A stretch of 64,000 bases of DNA from Propionibacterium australiense (GCF_003666605.1 NZ_RCIV01000010.1:1-64000); one strand, 5' to 3'. Shown: positions 46,993 through 57,117, numbered from the stretch's first letter. A program made the numbers and translations. The notes: generated from the sequence alone by a model not told the origin.

Positions 46993-48326
46993 TGCTCGCC
47001 CTCCGTGCCACGGCCGGGTGCCCGGGAATCCGTCGCCCGACCACCCTCCGCGTCGGCTGGCTCCCTGGAACGCTCGTCGGCGTCGCCGGAGCCGGCGTCG
47101 GCGAGGTCCACGACCCCCTCGCCCGAGACCATCGAGACGCGGGAGGGCACGCCGGAATCGACGGCGGCCGGTTCATCGCGCATGAACACCTCGAGGCGCC
47201 GGCCGGTGAGCTGGGCGGGGACGTCCGCGTCGACGGCCGCTGTGACGAGCACCTGCTCGGCGTCGAGGACGGCGTCGGCGAGACGGTCCCGGCGGGTGCT
47301 GTCGAGTTCGGCGAAGACGTCGTCGAGCACCAGGACCGGTTCGACGCCCTCGGCACGCAGCATCGTCAGGCTCCCCAGCCGCAGGGCGAGGGCCAGAGAC
47401 CAGCTCTCGCCGTGGCTCGCGTAACCCTTGGCGGGCAGTGCGCCGATGTGCAGGTCGATGTCGTCGCGATGGGGACCCACCAGCGAGACACCACGGACGC
47501 ACTCGTCGTGGCGGCGGGCCGCCATGTGCTGCAGCAGCAGCCCGCTCAGCACGCCCTCGTCGGGGGCGCCGGGGCGGCCGTCGTCGCCCGATGCGGTGAG
47601 CTCACCCAGGTGGGGCAGGGAGGACGTGTACCGGGCCCTCGCCTCGTTGTTGACGGGTGCGATCGCCGCATAGGCGGCACGTGTGGGGGCCGCCAGATCG
47701 GCGAGGGTGGCGAGCCGGGCGGCGAGCAGCTCGGCCCCGAGGCCGGCCAGTCGCTCGTCCCAGACGTCGAGAGTGGCCGCCGCGCCGTCGTCCAGGCGGC
47801 CGCCGCGCTTGGCCAGCTGTTTGAGCAGGGCATTGCGCTGGCGCAGGGCCCGCTCGTAGTCGGCCTTGACGGCGGCCATGCGCGGCCAGCGGGTGATGAC
47901 GAGGGCGTCGAGGAAGCCCCGCCGATCAGCCGGGTCGCCCTTGACGATCGCCAGGTCCTCCGGGCTGAAGACGACGGCACGCAGGGCGCCGACGAGATCA
48001 CGGACGCGCCGCTGCGGGACGCGGTTGATCCGGGCCCGGTTGGCGCGTCCGGCGTTGAGCTCGATCTCGAGCAGCAGCCTGCGCGGATCGTCCAGGCCCG
48101 CCACGACGACGGCGCGGATGATCGCCTGGCCGGCCCCCGCGCGCAGCAGCGGGGCATCGGATGCGACCCGGTGCGAACTCAGTGTCGCGAGGTACTCGAC
48201 TGCCTCGACGAGGTTCGTCTTGCCGTGCCCGTTGGGGCCCACGAGGACGTTGACGCCCGGACCGAGTGTCAGCGAGACGGCTCGGTAGCTGCGGAAATCA
48301 ACCAGTTCGAGATGGTCGACGAACAC
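46989..48326 (-). CDS. recF: DNA replication/repair protein RecF
   Basis: 445 residues. SMC-like ATPase with Walker A ([15 protein letters not shown]), signature region ([15 protein letters not shown]) and Walker B ([20 protein letters not shown]). It binds gapped DNA and helps RecOR load RecA. The C-terminal ~60 residues ([17 protein letters not shown]) are an acidic, low-complexity extension beyond the usual RecF end. It starts ten bases after the dnaN stop, so the two are co-transcribed. Confidence 0.95.
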   Translation of the reverse strand: MFVDHLELVDFRSYRAVSLTLGPGVNVLVGPNGHGKTNLVEAVEYLATLSSHRVASDAPLLRAGAGQAIIRAVVVAGLDDPRRLLLEIELNAGRANRARINRVPQRRVRDLVGALRAVVFSPEDLAIVKGDPADRRGFLDALVITRWPRMAAVKADYERALRQRNALLKQLAKRGGRLDDGAAATLDVWDERLAGLGAELLAARLATLADLAAPTRAAYAAIAPVNNEARARYTSSLPHLGELTASGDDGRPGAPDEGVLSGLLLQHMAARRHDECVRGVSLVGPHRDDIDLHIGALPAKGYASHGESWSLALALRLGSLTMLRAEGVEPVLVLDDVFAELDSTRRDRLADAVLDAEQVLVTAAVDADVPAQLTGRRLEVFMRDEPAAVDSGVPSRVSMVSGEGVVDLADAGSGDADERSREPADAEGGRATDSRAPGRGTEGEQ

Positions 48327-48335
48327 GTTCTTCGA

Positions 48336-49493
48336 TCAGTTGGGCAGCCTCATGAGCATGATGACGTGCCGGTAGTCGACGTCGGGCTCCCCGTCGAGTT
48401 CGGCCAGTCCCTGCACCAGGCAGGGCTTGCCGGGGGCCGTGAAGGAGAACTGGACGTACGGCGTGTCGAGTGCCCCGAGGGCGTCGGACAGGTAGTGCGG
48501 GTTGAACCCGACGGCCGTGATTTCCGTGTCGTCGCCGTCCCGCGTGACGACGGCCTCCACGGCCTCGGTCGCCTGGGCCTGGTCACCGGTGGCCGCGTCG
48601 AGCGCGATGTGGTCGTCCTCGATGGCCATCCGCAGTGAGGTGTTGCGCTCGGCGACGAGCGAGACGCGTTTCACCGAGTCGATGAGCTCGGCGGTGTTGC
48701 AGCGCACGATGACATTGCCCTTGATGTCCATGAGATGGCGCACCTTGGGGAACTCGCCGTCGAGCAGGCGCGTGGTGAGCTGCCGGGTGCCGTTCGTGCC
48801 GTCGCCCTCGAAACCGATGAGCCCCTCATGGGCGGTGTCGCCGGCGAGAGCCAGCTGGACGGTCTCGCCGCTGCTCATCGAGCGGGCCGCCTCGTTCAGC
48901 ACCCGGGCCGGGACGAGGGCCGCCCTCTCGGCCCCGGGTGTGGCGAGATTCCAGGTGAGTTCCTTGAGGGCCATGCGGTACCGGTCGGTCGCCAGCAGCG
49001 ACAGGCGGTTGTCGTTGATCTCCATGCGCACCCCGGTGAAGACCGGCAGCAGCTCGTCGCGGCCGGCGGCGACGACGACCTGACTGACCGAGCGCGCGAA
49101 GACCTCGGAGTCGACCGAACCGGTGACGGCAGGCATCTCAGGAAGGTTCGGGTACTCCTCGACGGGCAGCAGCTGCAGGGTGAAACGAGCCGAACCGCAC
49201 ACGAGTTCGACATTCGATTCACCGGCGGTGAGCCTGACGGGCCGGTCGGGCAGTGACTTGGCGATGTCGGCCAGCAGCTTGCCGGAGACGAGCACCTCAC
49301 CCGGCTCGTCGACCTGGGTCCTGATGGTGATCTTCGCGCTCGTCTCGTAGTCGAAGCTCGACATGACGACCTCGTCGTCCTCGGCACGCATGAGCAGGCC
49401 GGCGAGGATCGGAACGCTGGGACGACTGGGCAGGCTACGGGCCACCCAGGCGACCGCTTCAGCCATGACACCGCGATCAACTGTGATCTTCAC
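48336..49493 (-). CDS. dnaN: DNA polymerase III beta clamp
   Basis: 385 residues from a GTG at 49493 with GAGGAG five bases ahead; the frame stays open to 49625 but without homology. Typical sliding-clamp sequence throughout (VSVPILAGLLMRAEDD-type N-terminus, LLPVEEYPNLP, ATDRYRMALKE, and the C-terminal hydrophobic end VIMLMRLPN). It encircles DNA and tethers polymerase III. dnaA is not adjacent: nirA, an ABC transporter and the ohrR-bfr-ohr block lie between. Confidence 0.97.
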   Translation of the reverse strand: MKITVDRGVMAEAVAWVARSLPSRPSVPILAGLLMRAEDDEVVMSSFDYETSAKITIRTQVDEPGEVLVSGKLLADIAKSLPDRPVRLTAGESNVELVCGSARFTLQLLPVEEYPNLPEMPAVTGSVDSEVFARSVSQVVVAAGRDELLPVFTGVRMEINDNRLSLLATDRYRMALKELTWNLATPGAERAALVPARVLNEAARSMSSGETVQLALAGDTAHEGLIGFEGDGTNGTRQLTTRLLDGEFPKVRHLMDIKGNVIVRCNTAELIDSVKRVSLVAERNTSLRMAIEDDHIALDAATGDQAQATEAVEAVVTRDGDDTEITAVGFNPHYLSDALGALDTPYVQFSFTAPGKPCLVQGLAELDGEPDVDYRHVIMLMRLPN

Positions 49494-49641
49494 TGTGCTC
49501 CTCGTCCCCCTGAGAACTGATTGGGCAGGCCGCTCGGGCGCGCACGCACCCGGCACGGTGCTTGTTGCATCATACCGGCTGCACGCAGTCCCCGCAGGCT
49601 CGCCGGCGCCCAGCGGATGAGGCACTCACCGCCGGGCCGGC

Positions 49642-51330
49642 TCAGCGCAACTCGTCATCGGAGGCACGATGCGACCACTGGGCGAAGGTCTCGCCCTCCG
49701 CCCTGCCGCCGAGGTAGCGGCGCACGATCCGCTCGACGTAGTCGGCTGCCTCGTCGGCGGTGATCCTCAGGCCACGCACCGTGCGACCGAAACCCGCCTC
49801 CTCGCGGCCCATCGTTGCCAGGCCACCGCCGAGGTGCACCTGGTAGGCGAACTCGGAGCCCTCTGAGGTCCTGGCCAGCTGGCCCTTCAGGCCGATGTCG
49901 GCCAGCTGGATGCGCACGCAGGAATTGGGGCAGCCGTTGATGGACAGGCTGATGGGCGTGTCGATCCCGGCGCCCTCGAACCGGCGGTCGAGTTCGGCCG
50001 TGAGAGCCGCGGCGGTGGCCTTGGTCTCGACGAAGGCGAACTTGCAGAACTCGATCCCGGTGCAGGACATCGTCGAGCGCCGGAACGGGCCGGGGCGGGC
50101 GGTGAGCCCCAGCGGGGCGACCTCGGTCAGGAAGTTCTCCACGGCACCGGGCTCGACGTCGAGGACGACGAGTTTCTGGTGGGGGGTCAGGCGCACCCGG
50201 GCGCTGCCCGCGGCCTCCATGGCTTCGGCCAGCCCGATGAGCACGTCACCGGACAGGCGCCCGACGGAGGGGGCCAGTCCGATGTACGCGAGGCCGTCCT
50301 TCTGCTCGTGCACACCGACGTGGTCGGGGTTGCCCACCGAGCGTGCAGGGGCCGGGCCGTCGGGCAGCTCGTAACCGAGGTACTCGTCCTGCAGCACCTG
50401 CCGGAATCTCTCGACGCCCCAGTCCGCGAGCAGGAACTTCAGCCGGGCCCGGTTGCGCAGGCGGCGGTAGCCGTAGTCCCGGAACAGGCGGATCGTCGCG
50501 TACCAGACATCGGGACCCAGCTCGGCGGTGCAGAAGGCGCCGAGGCGCTCGCCCAGGCGCGGCGTGGTGGACAGGCCACCGGCCACCCAGAGGTCGAAAC
50601 CCGGGCCGAGTTCGGGGTGGTGGACACCGACGAAGGAGAGGTCGTTGATCTCGTGGGCGATGTCGAGGCTCGGATGGCCGGTCGCCGCCGTCTTGAACTT
50701 GCGCGGCAGGTTCGCGATCTCGGGCCTGCCCAGGTAGCGCCGGCCGATCGTCTCCAGCATCGGGGACGGGTCGATGATCTCGTCCGCGGCCACCCCGGCG
50801 ACCGGCGAGAGCAGGAAGCCGCGCGGGGTGTCGCCGCAGGCCTCGATCGTCTGCAGGCCCGCCGATTCCAGCCGCCTCCAGATCTCGGGGACGCTCTCGA
50901 TCTCGATCCAGTGGTACTGCAGATTCTGCCGATCGGTCAGGTCGGCGGTGCCTCGGGCGAAGTCGTTGGAGATGCCCCCCAGCACGCGCAGTTGCGCAGG
51001 ACTTACCGATGTCCCGTCCAGCCGCACGCGCATCATGAAGTGGCGTCCGCTCATCTCGTCGGGGCCGAGGGTGCCGGTTCGGTGGCCGTCGATGCCCTCG
51101 GCGCGCTGGGTGTACAGACCCCACCAGCGCATGCGTCCGTGCAGATCGTCTGAGGGGATGGAGTCGAAGCCCTGCCTGGCGTAGATCGTCTCGATGCGCT
51201 CGCGCACCTCCAGTGGGCTTGAGCCGGTCTGCTTGAACTCCTCGTTCGGGTTGAGCGGGGTACGGCCGTCGATGGCCCACTGCCCGTTGCTGCGCCTGTT
51301 CGTCGTTGTCCTGGCACTCGTCGCTGACAT
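49642..51330 (-). CDS. nirA: Ferredoxin-dependent sulfite reductase
   Basis: 562 residues. It has the four siroheme/4Fe-4S cysteines (TCTGIEFCKFAF; NGCPNSCVRIQ) and the tyrosine and cysteine that are cross-linked in the mycobacterial enzyme (GLYTQR; ACGDTPRG). It reduces sulfite to sulfide with six electrons from ferredoxin, the last step before cysteine synthesis; the conserved Tyr-Cys pair favours sulfite over nitrite. No other sulfur-assimilation genes adjoin it. A short cysteine-containing leader peptide and a hairpin lie upstream and probably control it by attenuation. Confidence 0.92.
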   Translation of the reverse strand: MSATSARTTTNRRSNGQWAIDGRTPLNPNEEFKQTGSSPLEVRERIETIYARQGFDSIPSDDLHGRMRWWGLYTQRAEGIDGHRTGTLGPDEMSGRHFMMRVRLDGTSVSPAQLRVLGGISNDFARGTADLTDRQNLQYHWIEIESVPEIWRRLESAGLQTIEACGDTPRGFLLSPVAGVAADEIIDPSPMLETIGRRYLGRPEIANLPRKFKTAATGHPSLDIAHEINDLSFVGVHHPELGPGFDLWVAGGLSTTPRLGERLGAFCTAELGPDVWYATIRLFRDYGYRRLRNRARLKFLLADWGVERFRQVLQDEYLGYELPDGPAPARSVGNPDHVGVHEQKDGLAYIGLAPSVGRLSGDVLIGLAEAMEAAGSARVRLTPHQKLVVLDVEPGAVENFLTEVAPLGLTARPGPFRRSTMSCTGIEFCKFAFVETKATAAALTAELDRRFEGAGIDTPISLSINGCPNSCVRIQLADIGLKGQLARTSEGSEFAYQVHLGGGLATMGREEAGFGRTVRGLRITADEAADYVERIVRRYLGGRAEGETFAQWSHRASDDELR

Positions 51331-51545
51331 GATGTCTCCCTACGCAGGGCATCTGAACCGCCCCTGCCGTGATTCGTTGGTTCGTTGGGGGATGGCCGGT
51401 CTCCGGTACTGGGTGGAGCCGGATCCGGCCGGTGACCATCCGGTGGCCTGGTCTGCGACGAGGACGCGACAGCACGCATGCCGCGGCAGCTGGCGCGCGG
51501 CTGAGCGGGGTCGACGACGCGAACGGGCCCGGATCATCGTCACGG

Positions 51546-51564
51546 GCCCCTGGTGTTCAGGGGC
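51546..51564 (-). promoter_or_regulatory. Attenuator-like hairpin between leader peptide and nirA
   Basis: GCCCCTG, a five-base loop and CAGGGGC form a perfect 7-bp hairpin ten bases past the leader-peptide stop. GGGCCC blocks nearby (51524-51549 region) could form alternative pairings. No strong T-run is present, so it may act through factor-dependent termination or by sequestering downstream sites. Confidence 0.5.
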
Positions 51565-51573
51565 GCTGGTCGG

Positions 51574-51648
51574 TCAGCGACACAGCGCGCTGGCCACTGC
51601 GCACAGATCGACGTGCCTGCGCTGCACCAGGATGTGACCACGAATCAT
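51574..51648 (-). CDS. Cysteine leader peptide upstream of nirA
   Basis: A 24-codon frame beginning MIRGHILVQRR and ending HVDLCAVASALCR, with cysteine codons at residues 16 and 23. This is the RRHVDLxxVASALC pattern of putative leader peptides found before sulfur-assimilation genes in actinobacteria. A -10-like TAGAGT lies seven bases before the ATG and there is no ribosome-binding site, so the message is probably leaderless. Slow translation at the cysteine codons when cysteine is scarce is the expected signal for nirA expression (established in principle for mycobacterial cysteine attenuators; inferred here). It starts 318 bases upstream of nirA; the rest of the 51331-51747 gap shows no gene. 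Confidence 0.85.
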   Translation of the reverse strand: MIRGHILVQRRHVDLCAVASALCR

Positions 51649-51747
51649 GGTCACGACTCTAGGGATCGAGGGTGGCTCCTGTCACCAGCACGTCCCACAT
51701 CACGGACAGAGTGTCGCGAACCGTGCCGCGTTCGGCGACCAGTCCGG

Positions 51748-54315
51748 TCATTCGCTGGCGATGGCCTCGAGCATGTTGAGCCTGGCTGCCTTGTGCGAGG
51801 GCCACAGGGCAGCCACGACACCAACGGCGACGGCGACCACGAGGTAGACGCCGAGTCTCGACCACGAGACGGCGAGTACCGTCAGTCCCTGGTCGATGAG
51901 CACGTGCTGCAGGGCGATGCCGAAGCCGACCCCCATGATGACACCGAGCACGGCCCCGAGCAGGGCGATGGTGACCGATTCGAGGGTGATCATCGTGCGG
52001 ATCTGCCGGCGTTTCATGCCGACCGCGCGCAGCAGGCCGATCTCGCGGGTGCGTTCGATGATGGACAGGGCCAAGGTGTTCACGATCCCGAGGACCGCGA
52101 TGACGATGGCCAGGGCCAGCAGGGCGTAGACCATTGTGATGACCTGGTCGATCCTTGCGGTGCGTTCGGTCGCGTAGTCGTCCATGGACTGCACGACGAC
52201 GAGCGGGTCCGCACCGGTGACCGATTTGATCTGGGTACGGACCTCACCAATCGGAACGCCCTCGGCGGCGTCGACGGTCATGAAGGCGTCCTTGTCGCCT
52301 CCGGTGAATTGTTCGACGGTGGTCGGATTCGTCACGATGCTCGCGCCGGAGACACCATCGGCCATCTCGAAGATGCCGGTGACCGTCAACGGGATCGGCA
52401 GAGGCGCCGAGGCGTTGAGCAGGGTGATGCTGTCGCCGACGGACAGGCCATTGGCCTCGGCGAGATCTTTCAGGACGATTGCCGTATTGGCCTCATCGCT
52501 CATCTCGCCCGAGACCATCGTCTCGGAGACGATCCGGTTGAAGTCCTTGGGGGCGTAGGCCTCGATGAGCAGCGGTTGCTGGTCGACGGTCATGGCGACC
52601 GCCTGCCGCTTCGCGTGCACGTCCGCGACACCGTCGAGCGCCCCGATCTGGTCGGTCATGCCGTCGGGCAGGGGACGTCCGTTGACCGGCTGGACGATGA
52701 AGTCGCCGCGCAGATCCTCCTGCACCGACTCGCGGATCGACGCCGAGGCGGAGGAACTCATGATCGACAGCATGGTGACGAGTGTCAGGCCGATCATGAG
52801 GGCCGAGGCGGTGGCGGCGGTACGGCGCGGCTGGCGGATCGAGTTGAGTTCGGCCAGTTTGCCCGGTTCGCGGAACAGCAGGCGCCACAGCCGGCCGAGC
52901 AGCCAGATGAGGGGTCTTCCGATGACCGGGTTGAACAGGGCGACGCCGATGAGAACGGCGAAGGCCCCCAGACCGAAGACCCACAGGTGACCGTCGAAGT
53001 CCCGTACCGATCCGGTCACGACGGCGGCGGCCCCGAACACGCTGAGGACAGTGCCGTAGACCGTGCGTCGGCCCAGGTGCTCGGCCCCGCTGGAGAACTC
53101 GCCACTCATGGCAGCCACGGGCGGGACCTTGGAGGCGCGCCGGGCCGGGCCCCAGGCGGCGGCAACGGTGACCAGGACGGCGACGGCGAGGGAACCGGCC
53201 ACATTGGCCGTACCGGGCATCGGTACCGCACTGCCCAGGTTCATTCCCATGGATGCGACGACCCTGCTGACCCCCCAGGCCAGGGCCGCACCCAGCGCGA
53301 TACCGGTGAGTCCGCCGAACAGGCCCGTGATGACGGCCTCCAGCACCACGGAGTTGCGCACCTGGCGGCGCGAGGCACCCAGTGCACGGTAGAGGGCGAG
53401 CTCTCGGCTGCGCTGGGCGACGAGGATCGAGAAGGTGTTGATGATGATGAAACCGGCCACGATGAGCGCGATCGCGGCGAAGACACCGAGGAAGACGTTG
53501 ACGAAGCTCATGGCCTGGTCCACGGTGTCGGCGATCTGCTCGGCCGTCGTCTCGCCGGTAGTTGCCTCGAGCGTGTCGGGCAGGACCTCGTTGATGGCCT
53601 CATTCACGGCGTTGACGTCGGCACCATCTCCGACGGTGACGCCGATCGCGGTGTAGCCGCTCGCTCCGCCGAGCAGCAGCCGGGTGGCCGCCCCCTCGTC
53701 GAAGAACAGATAGCTGGCACCAACCGTCGCACCGTGGGCGTAACTGACGGTACCGACGACCGTCATGGGCAGACGTGATCCATCGGAGGCGAGGACGGTG
53801 ACCTCGTCACCGATCGCATGCCCGGAGTCGGCGAGCGTGGCGGGGTCCACCGCGATCTCGTTGTCGGCCGCGGGCGGACGTCCCTCCTCGACCTGCAGGC
53901 CGGTCCTGTGACCCATGGCCGGTTCCGTGTAGTAGTTCATCGCAACGCTTGCGGTGGAGGCACCGGCGATCCGGTCATCGACGTCCAACAGATAGGTCGA
54001 GTTCGATGCCGTGATGATGCCCGAGGCGCTCTCGACACCGTCGACACCCCTGATCGTCTCAAGTTCGCTGGCCAGTACCGTGGTGGTGCCGTTCGATCCG
54101 GGACCGGTGGTGGCGCCGATGGGGCTGTCACCTGATTTCACGCCGACCGAGATGTCGGTGAGCGTGCCCTGGCTGATCGCATCGAGACTGTCGGACAGCA
54201 TCGCCGTGTAGGTGAGGGTGCCGGACATGAATGCGATACCGAGGACGACCGACAGTGTGGACAGCACAAGCCTCAGCTTGTGGCCCATGAGGGATTTCCA
54301 GGCAGCCTTCCACAT
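51748..54315 (-). CDS. MacB/FtsX-type ABC transporter permease
   Basis: 856 residues. It begins MWKAAWKSLMGHKLRLVLST, the usual entry of this permease class, with a first membrane helix at about 17-37. A MacB-like extracytoplasmic domain follows, then an FtsX core of three helices (about 260-400), further helices in the middle, a second extracytoplasmic domain and a second FtsX core at the end (IDQVITMVYALLALAIVIAVLG; GIVNTLALSIIERTREIGLLRAVGMKRRQIRTM). This two-core layout is common in actinobacteria and serves lipoprotein, peptide or antimicrobial export. It starts one base after the ATPase stop, so the two genes form an operon. The substrate is unknown. Confidence 0.85.
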   Translation of the reverse strand: MWKAAWKSLMGHKLRLVLSTLSVVLGIAFMSGTLTYTAMLSDSLDAISQGTLTDISVGVKSGDSPIGATTGPGSNGTTTVLASELETIRGVDGVESASGIITASNSTYLLDVDDRIAGASTASVAMNYYTEPAMGHRTGLQVEEGRPPAADNEIAVDPATLADSGHAIGDEVTVLASDGSRLPMTVVGTVSYAHGATVGASYLFFDEGAATRLLLGGASGYTAIGVTVGDGADVNAVNEAINEVLPDTLEATTGETTAEQIADTVDQAMSFVNVFLGVFAAIALIVAGFIIINTFSILVAQRSRELALYRALGASRRQVRNSVVLEAVITGLFGGLTGIALGAALAWGVSRVVASMGMNLGSAVPMPGTANVAGSLAVAVLVTVAAAWGPARRASKVPPVAAMSGEFSSGAEHLGRRTVYGTVLSVFGAAAVVTGSVRDFDGHLWVFGLGAFAVLIGVALFNPVIGRPLIWLLGRLWRLLFREPGKLAELNSIRQPRRTAATASALMIGLTLVTMLSIMSSSASASIRESVQEDLRGDFIVQPVNGRPLPDGMTDQIGALDGVADVHAKRQAVAMTVDQQPLLIEAYAPKDFNRIVSETMVSGEMSDEANTAIVLKDLAEANGLSVGDSITLLNASAPLPIPLTVTGIFEMADGVSGASIVTNPTTVEQFTGGDKDAFMTVDAAEGVPIGEVRTQIKSVTGADPLVVVQSMDDYATERTARIDQVITMVYALLALAIVIAVLGIVNTLALSIIERTREIGLLRAVGMKRRQIRTMITLESVTIALLGAVLGVIMGVGFGIALQHVLIDQGLTVLAVSWSRLGVYLVVAVAVGVVAALWPSHKAARLNMLEAIASE

Positions 54316-54316
54316 G

Positions 54317-56542
54317 TCAGGCGCGCCTCGTGGGCCGGTATCGGTCTGGTTTCTCCTCGGGCAGGGAACGAGCCGGCGGAGTCGGGGCGGGCGTGTCAGG
54401 TCCGCGTCTGCCGTCAGGTGCTGCCGCACGGCTCATCGACGGCGGATCCGGTCGTTCGCCGCCCGGGGAGGGCCTGTTCAGGACGTTCACGTCCACTGCG
54501 TTCATGTCCAGGGCCCGTTGGGTCACCGGCCGCAGGGGTGATGGTGGCGGGTCACTGGCGGGCCGGGCCTGGTCGATCGAGGGGGCCGGCGGATTGACCA
54601 GCGAGCGGGCCAGGTCAGCAGCACGACGCTGCTGAGCGGGCGTGTTCGCCGGCTCGACGGGAACGGGCATCTGCTCGGCAGGAACGGGTGCCGGCTCGGC
54701 AGAGGACGCGGGAGGCGTCGCCGGCGGTGTCGACGCGGATCGGGGACTGGAGAAGGTGATGCGGGTTCCGGCGCCGATGAGCGGCACCGGTGCGATGGGC
54801 CCGAGCGCCGGCGGGGCGGCCTTCACCGGCGGAACCGGTGGGAGCGGTTTCACGGGAGAGGCCGGCGGGGACGGTTTCACAGGTGGGGGCGGTTTCACCG
54901 CAGAGACCCGTGGGGGCAACTTCGCGGGCTGGATCGGCAAGGGCACCTTCGGTGCAGAAGCCGGCGTGGACTCTCCTGCGGCAGTGACCGGAGAGGGCTT
55001 CTTGCTCGTGGCGGGGTCCGGTGCGGGGGTCTTCGCAGGCGGGGCCGGTGCGGAAGGACGTGAGAGGACTGGTTCATCCGGCCCGTTCGTGGCCTGGGTC
55101 GGCTGGACCGGACGGGCCGGCTCGGCCGGGGGTTCGGATCGCGGAGCCGGCAGGGGGAAGGGCATCAACTGCGGGGTGCTCTGCTGGGGTGCGGCCGGCT
55201 GCACCGGGACGGAGGCTCCGGCCGCCGGCGACGGCACCGGCCCCGTCCGGCGGGCGACGGGGGGAACGGCGCCGACGGAACCGCTCGCGCTCGTCCGGCC
55301 GACACCGGCGGGACGAGCGTCCTTGACCGCGGGACGAACGGGTGCGGGGCTGGCAGCACGATCCACCACTGGGACGGGATCGTGAGCCGGCACAGGACGC
55401 GGACTCTGCACTGGGCTCGGGGACTGATCGGAACGGGGGGCCGGGGTGACGTTCTTGGCCGATGCGGGAACCCGGTCCGGAGCGGGTTCTGCGGGCCGGG
55501 GCGGACGTGCGGGTGCAGGCCGCGTCGACGGCCCCGGACTCACCGGTGCAGATCGCGGGGCAGGTGCCGGCGTCGCCACGGGGGCCGGGCGTGGGGGCGG
55601 GGCGGGCTCCGTCGCCGGGGCCGGCCTCACTGCCGGGATCTTGGCGGTGGTGGCCTGCGGCGAATGGACGACGCCCTCGATGTCCTGTGCCGGTCGGACG
55701 TACACAGCAGGACGGGTAGCGGAAGGCGCCGGTGGTTCGTCGTCGAACCGGACGGCGGGCAGTCTCGTCGTGGGGCTGTCGGCCAGGTCGTCGATGGTGC
55801 TCAGACGTGTCATGTGCTCCAGCACACTCTCCCGCGTGGGCCTGGCCAGGTCCCCGACGATGCGTCCGTCGGCGAGGAAGAGGGCACGGTCGGCGAAGGC
55901 CGCCGCCGCGGGGTCGTGGGTGACCATGACGATCGTCTGACCCATCTCGGTGACCGAGCGGGTCAGGAAGCCCAGCACCTCGGCGGAACTGCGCGAGTCG
56001 AGATTGCCGGTTGGCTCGTCGGCGAAGATGATGTCGGGTTTGCTGACCAGGGCGCGGGCGCAGGCGACACGCTGCTGCTGACCGCCGGATAGCTGTGAGG
56101 GCTTGTGCGTGAGACGGTCGCCGAGCCCGACGGTGCTGATCACCTGGTCGAACCACTCCCGGTCCGGCTTGCGGCCCGCTATGGCCAGCGGCAGCTCGAT
56201 GTTCTCTCGGGCCGTGAGTGTCGGGACGAGGTTGAAGGCCTGGAAGACGAAACCGATGCGGTCGCGGCGCATCGCGGTCAGTTTGGCGTCGCGCAGCGTA
56301 CTGATGGCGGTGTCACCGATGAAGACGTCTCCACTGGTCGGCTTGTCCAGACCCGCAACGCAGTGCATGAGGGTGGACTTGCCCGAACCGGAGGGACCCA
56401 TGACCGCTGTGAAACGCCCCTTGGCGAAGTCGACGTCGACATGATCGAGTGCCGTCACCCTGGCGTCGCCCTGACCGTAGACCTTGGTCAGACTGCGCGT
56501 ATGGGCAGCAACCCGCGACAACGTGTTCGCCGGTGCGGTCAT
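54317..56542 (-). CDS. MacB/LolD-type ABC ATPase with ~450-residue proline-rich tail
   Basis: 741 residues. Residues 1 to about 235 are a standard ABC ATPase: Walker A GPSGSGKSTLMH, Q-loop FVFQAFNLVPTLTA, signature LSGGQQQRVACARAL, Walker B IIFADEPTGNLDS and H-loop VMVTHDP. The rest, from about 280, is a low-complexity tail dominated by Pro, Ala, Ser and Val (KPPPPVKPSPPASPVKPLPP and similar), about three times the length of the ATPase and rare for this family. The ATG at 56542 has GGAGGA upstream. The tail may serve as a scaffold for the partner permease or for signalling kinases with proline-rich or FHA-type recognition; that is speculation. Confidence 0.85.
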   Translation of the reverse strand: MTAPANTLSRVAAHTRSLTKVYGQGDARVTALDHVDVDFAKGRFTAVMGPSGSGKSTLMHCVAGLDKPTSGDVFIGDTAISTLRDAKLTAMRRDRIGFVFQAFNLVPTLTARENIELPLAIAGRKPDREWFDQVISTVGLGDRLTHKPSQLSGGQQQRVACARALVSKPDIIFADEPTGNLDSRSSAEVLGFLTRSVTEMGQTIVMVTHDPAAAAFADRALFLADGRIVGDLARPTRESVLEHMTRLSTIDDLADSPTTRLPAVRFDDEPPAPSATRPAVYVRPAQDIEGVVHSPQATTAKIPAVRPAPATEPAPPPRPAPVATPAPAPRSAPVSPGPSTRPAPARPPRPAEPAPDRVPASAKNVTPAPRSDQSPSPVQSPRPVPAHDPVPVVDRAASPAPVRPAVKDARPAGVGRTSASGSVGAVPPVARRTGPVPSPAAGASVPVQPAAPQQSTPQLMPFPLPAPRSEPPAEPARPVQPTQATNGPDEPVLSRPSAPAPPAKTPAPDPATSKKPSPVTAAGESTPASAPKVPLPIQPAKLPPRVSAVKPPPPVKPSPPASPVKPLPPVPPVKAAPPALGPIAPVPLIGAGTRITFSSPRSASTPPATPPASSAEPAPVPAEQMPVPVEPANTPAQQRRAADLARSLVNPPAPSIDQARPASDPPPSPLRPVTQRALDMNAVDVNVLNRPSPGGERPDPPSMSRAAAPDGRRGPDTPAPTPPARSLPEEKPDRYRPTRRA

Positions 56543-56676
56543 GACAGTCCTCCAGAGTCTTTGACGACCATCCAAGCCTATCGGGTGATCCCCTTCCGTG
56601 ATCAGGGTTCCTCCATGTGCATTCGGCCATGTGCATTCGGCCCCGGTCCTGCGCTGATCGTCGAGGGCTGTTCGCA

Positions 56677-57117
56677 TCAGGCAGAAGGCAGGTGCTTTCC
56701 CAGGATGTCGAGCTGCACCTTGAGCCCATCGGCATCCACCTCGCAGTCGGCATAGAGCCTGTTCAGCTCATCCGGGATCCCCGCGGCGTCCTCCCGCAGG
56801 GCGCGCCCCGTCTCGGTCAGGGCGATGAGCGCCCTGCGCTCATCGGCGTCGTCCCGGGTGCGCGTGACGTAGCCACTTCGCTCGAGACGTCTCAGCAGAG
56901 GTGTCAGGGTGCCGCTGTCCAAGCCCAGTTCGTCACCGATCCGCTTCACCCCGATCCCCTCGTCGCACTGCCACAGGACGAGCATCACCAGGTACTGCGG
57001 GTAGGTGAGTCCCAGTCCCTTCAGCAGGGGGCGGTAGGCACGGATGACTGCCCGGCTGGCCCGGTAGAGCGAGAAGCAGAGCTGGTTGTCGAGTTCGAGC
57101 TCGGGATGAGTCGGCAT
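56677..57117 (-). CDS. ohrR: OhrR, MarR-family organic peroxide sensor
   Basis: 146 residues. A MarR winged helix of the OhrR type: LELDNQLCFSLYRASRAV places the redox cysteine at 14, followed by YRPLLKGLGLTYPQYLVMLVLW and LDSGTLTPLLRRLERSGYV for the DNA-reading helix. Oxidation of the cysteine by organic hydroperoxides releases the repressor from DNA. It is divergent from the bfr-ohr genes, with three inverted repeats between, as expected for an autoregulated repressor. It has one reactive N-terminal Cys and no second Cys at the typical 2-Cys position; the only other cysteines are in VLWQCDEG and YADCEVD. Confidence 0.92.
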   Translation of the reverse strand: MPTHPELELDNQLCFSLYRASRAVIRAYRPLLKGLGLTYPQYLVMLVLWQCDEGIGVKRIGDELGLDSGTLTPLLRRLERSGYVTRTRDDADERRALIALTETGRALREDAAGIPDELNRLYADCEVDADGLKVQLDILGKHLPSA

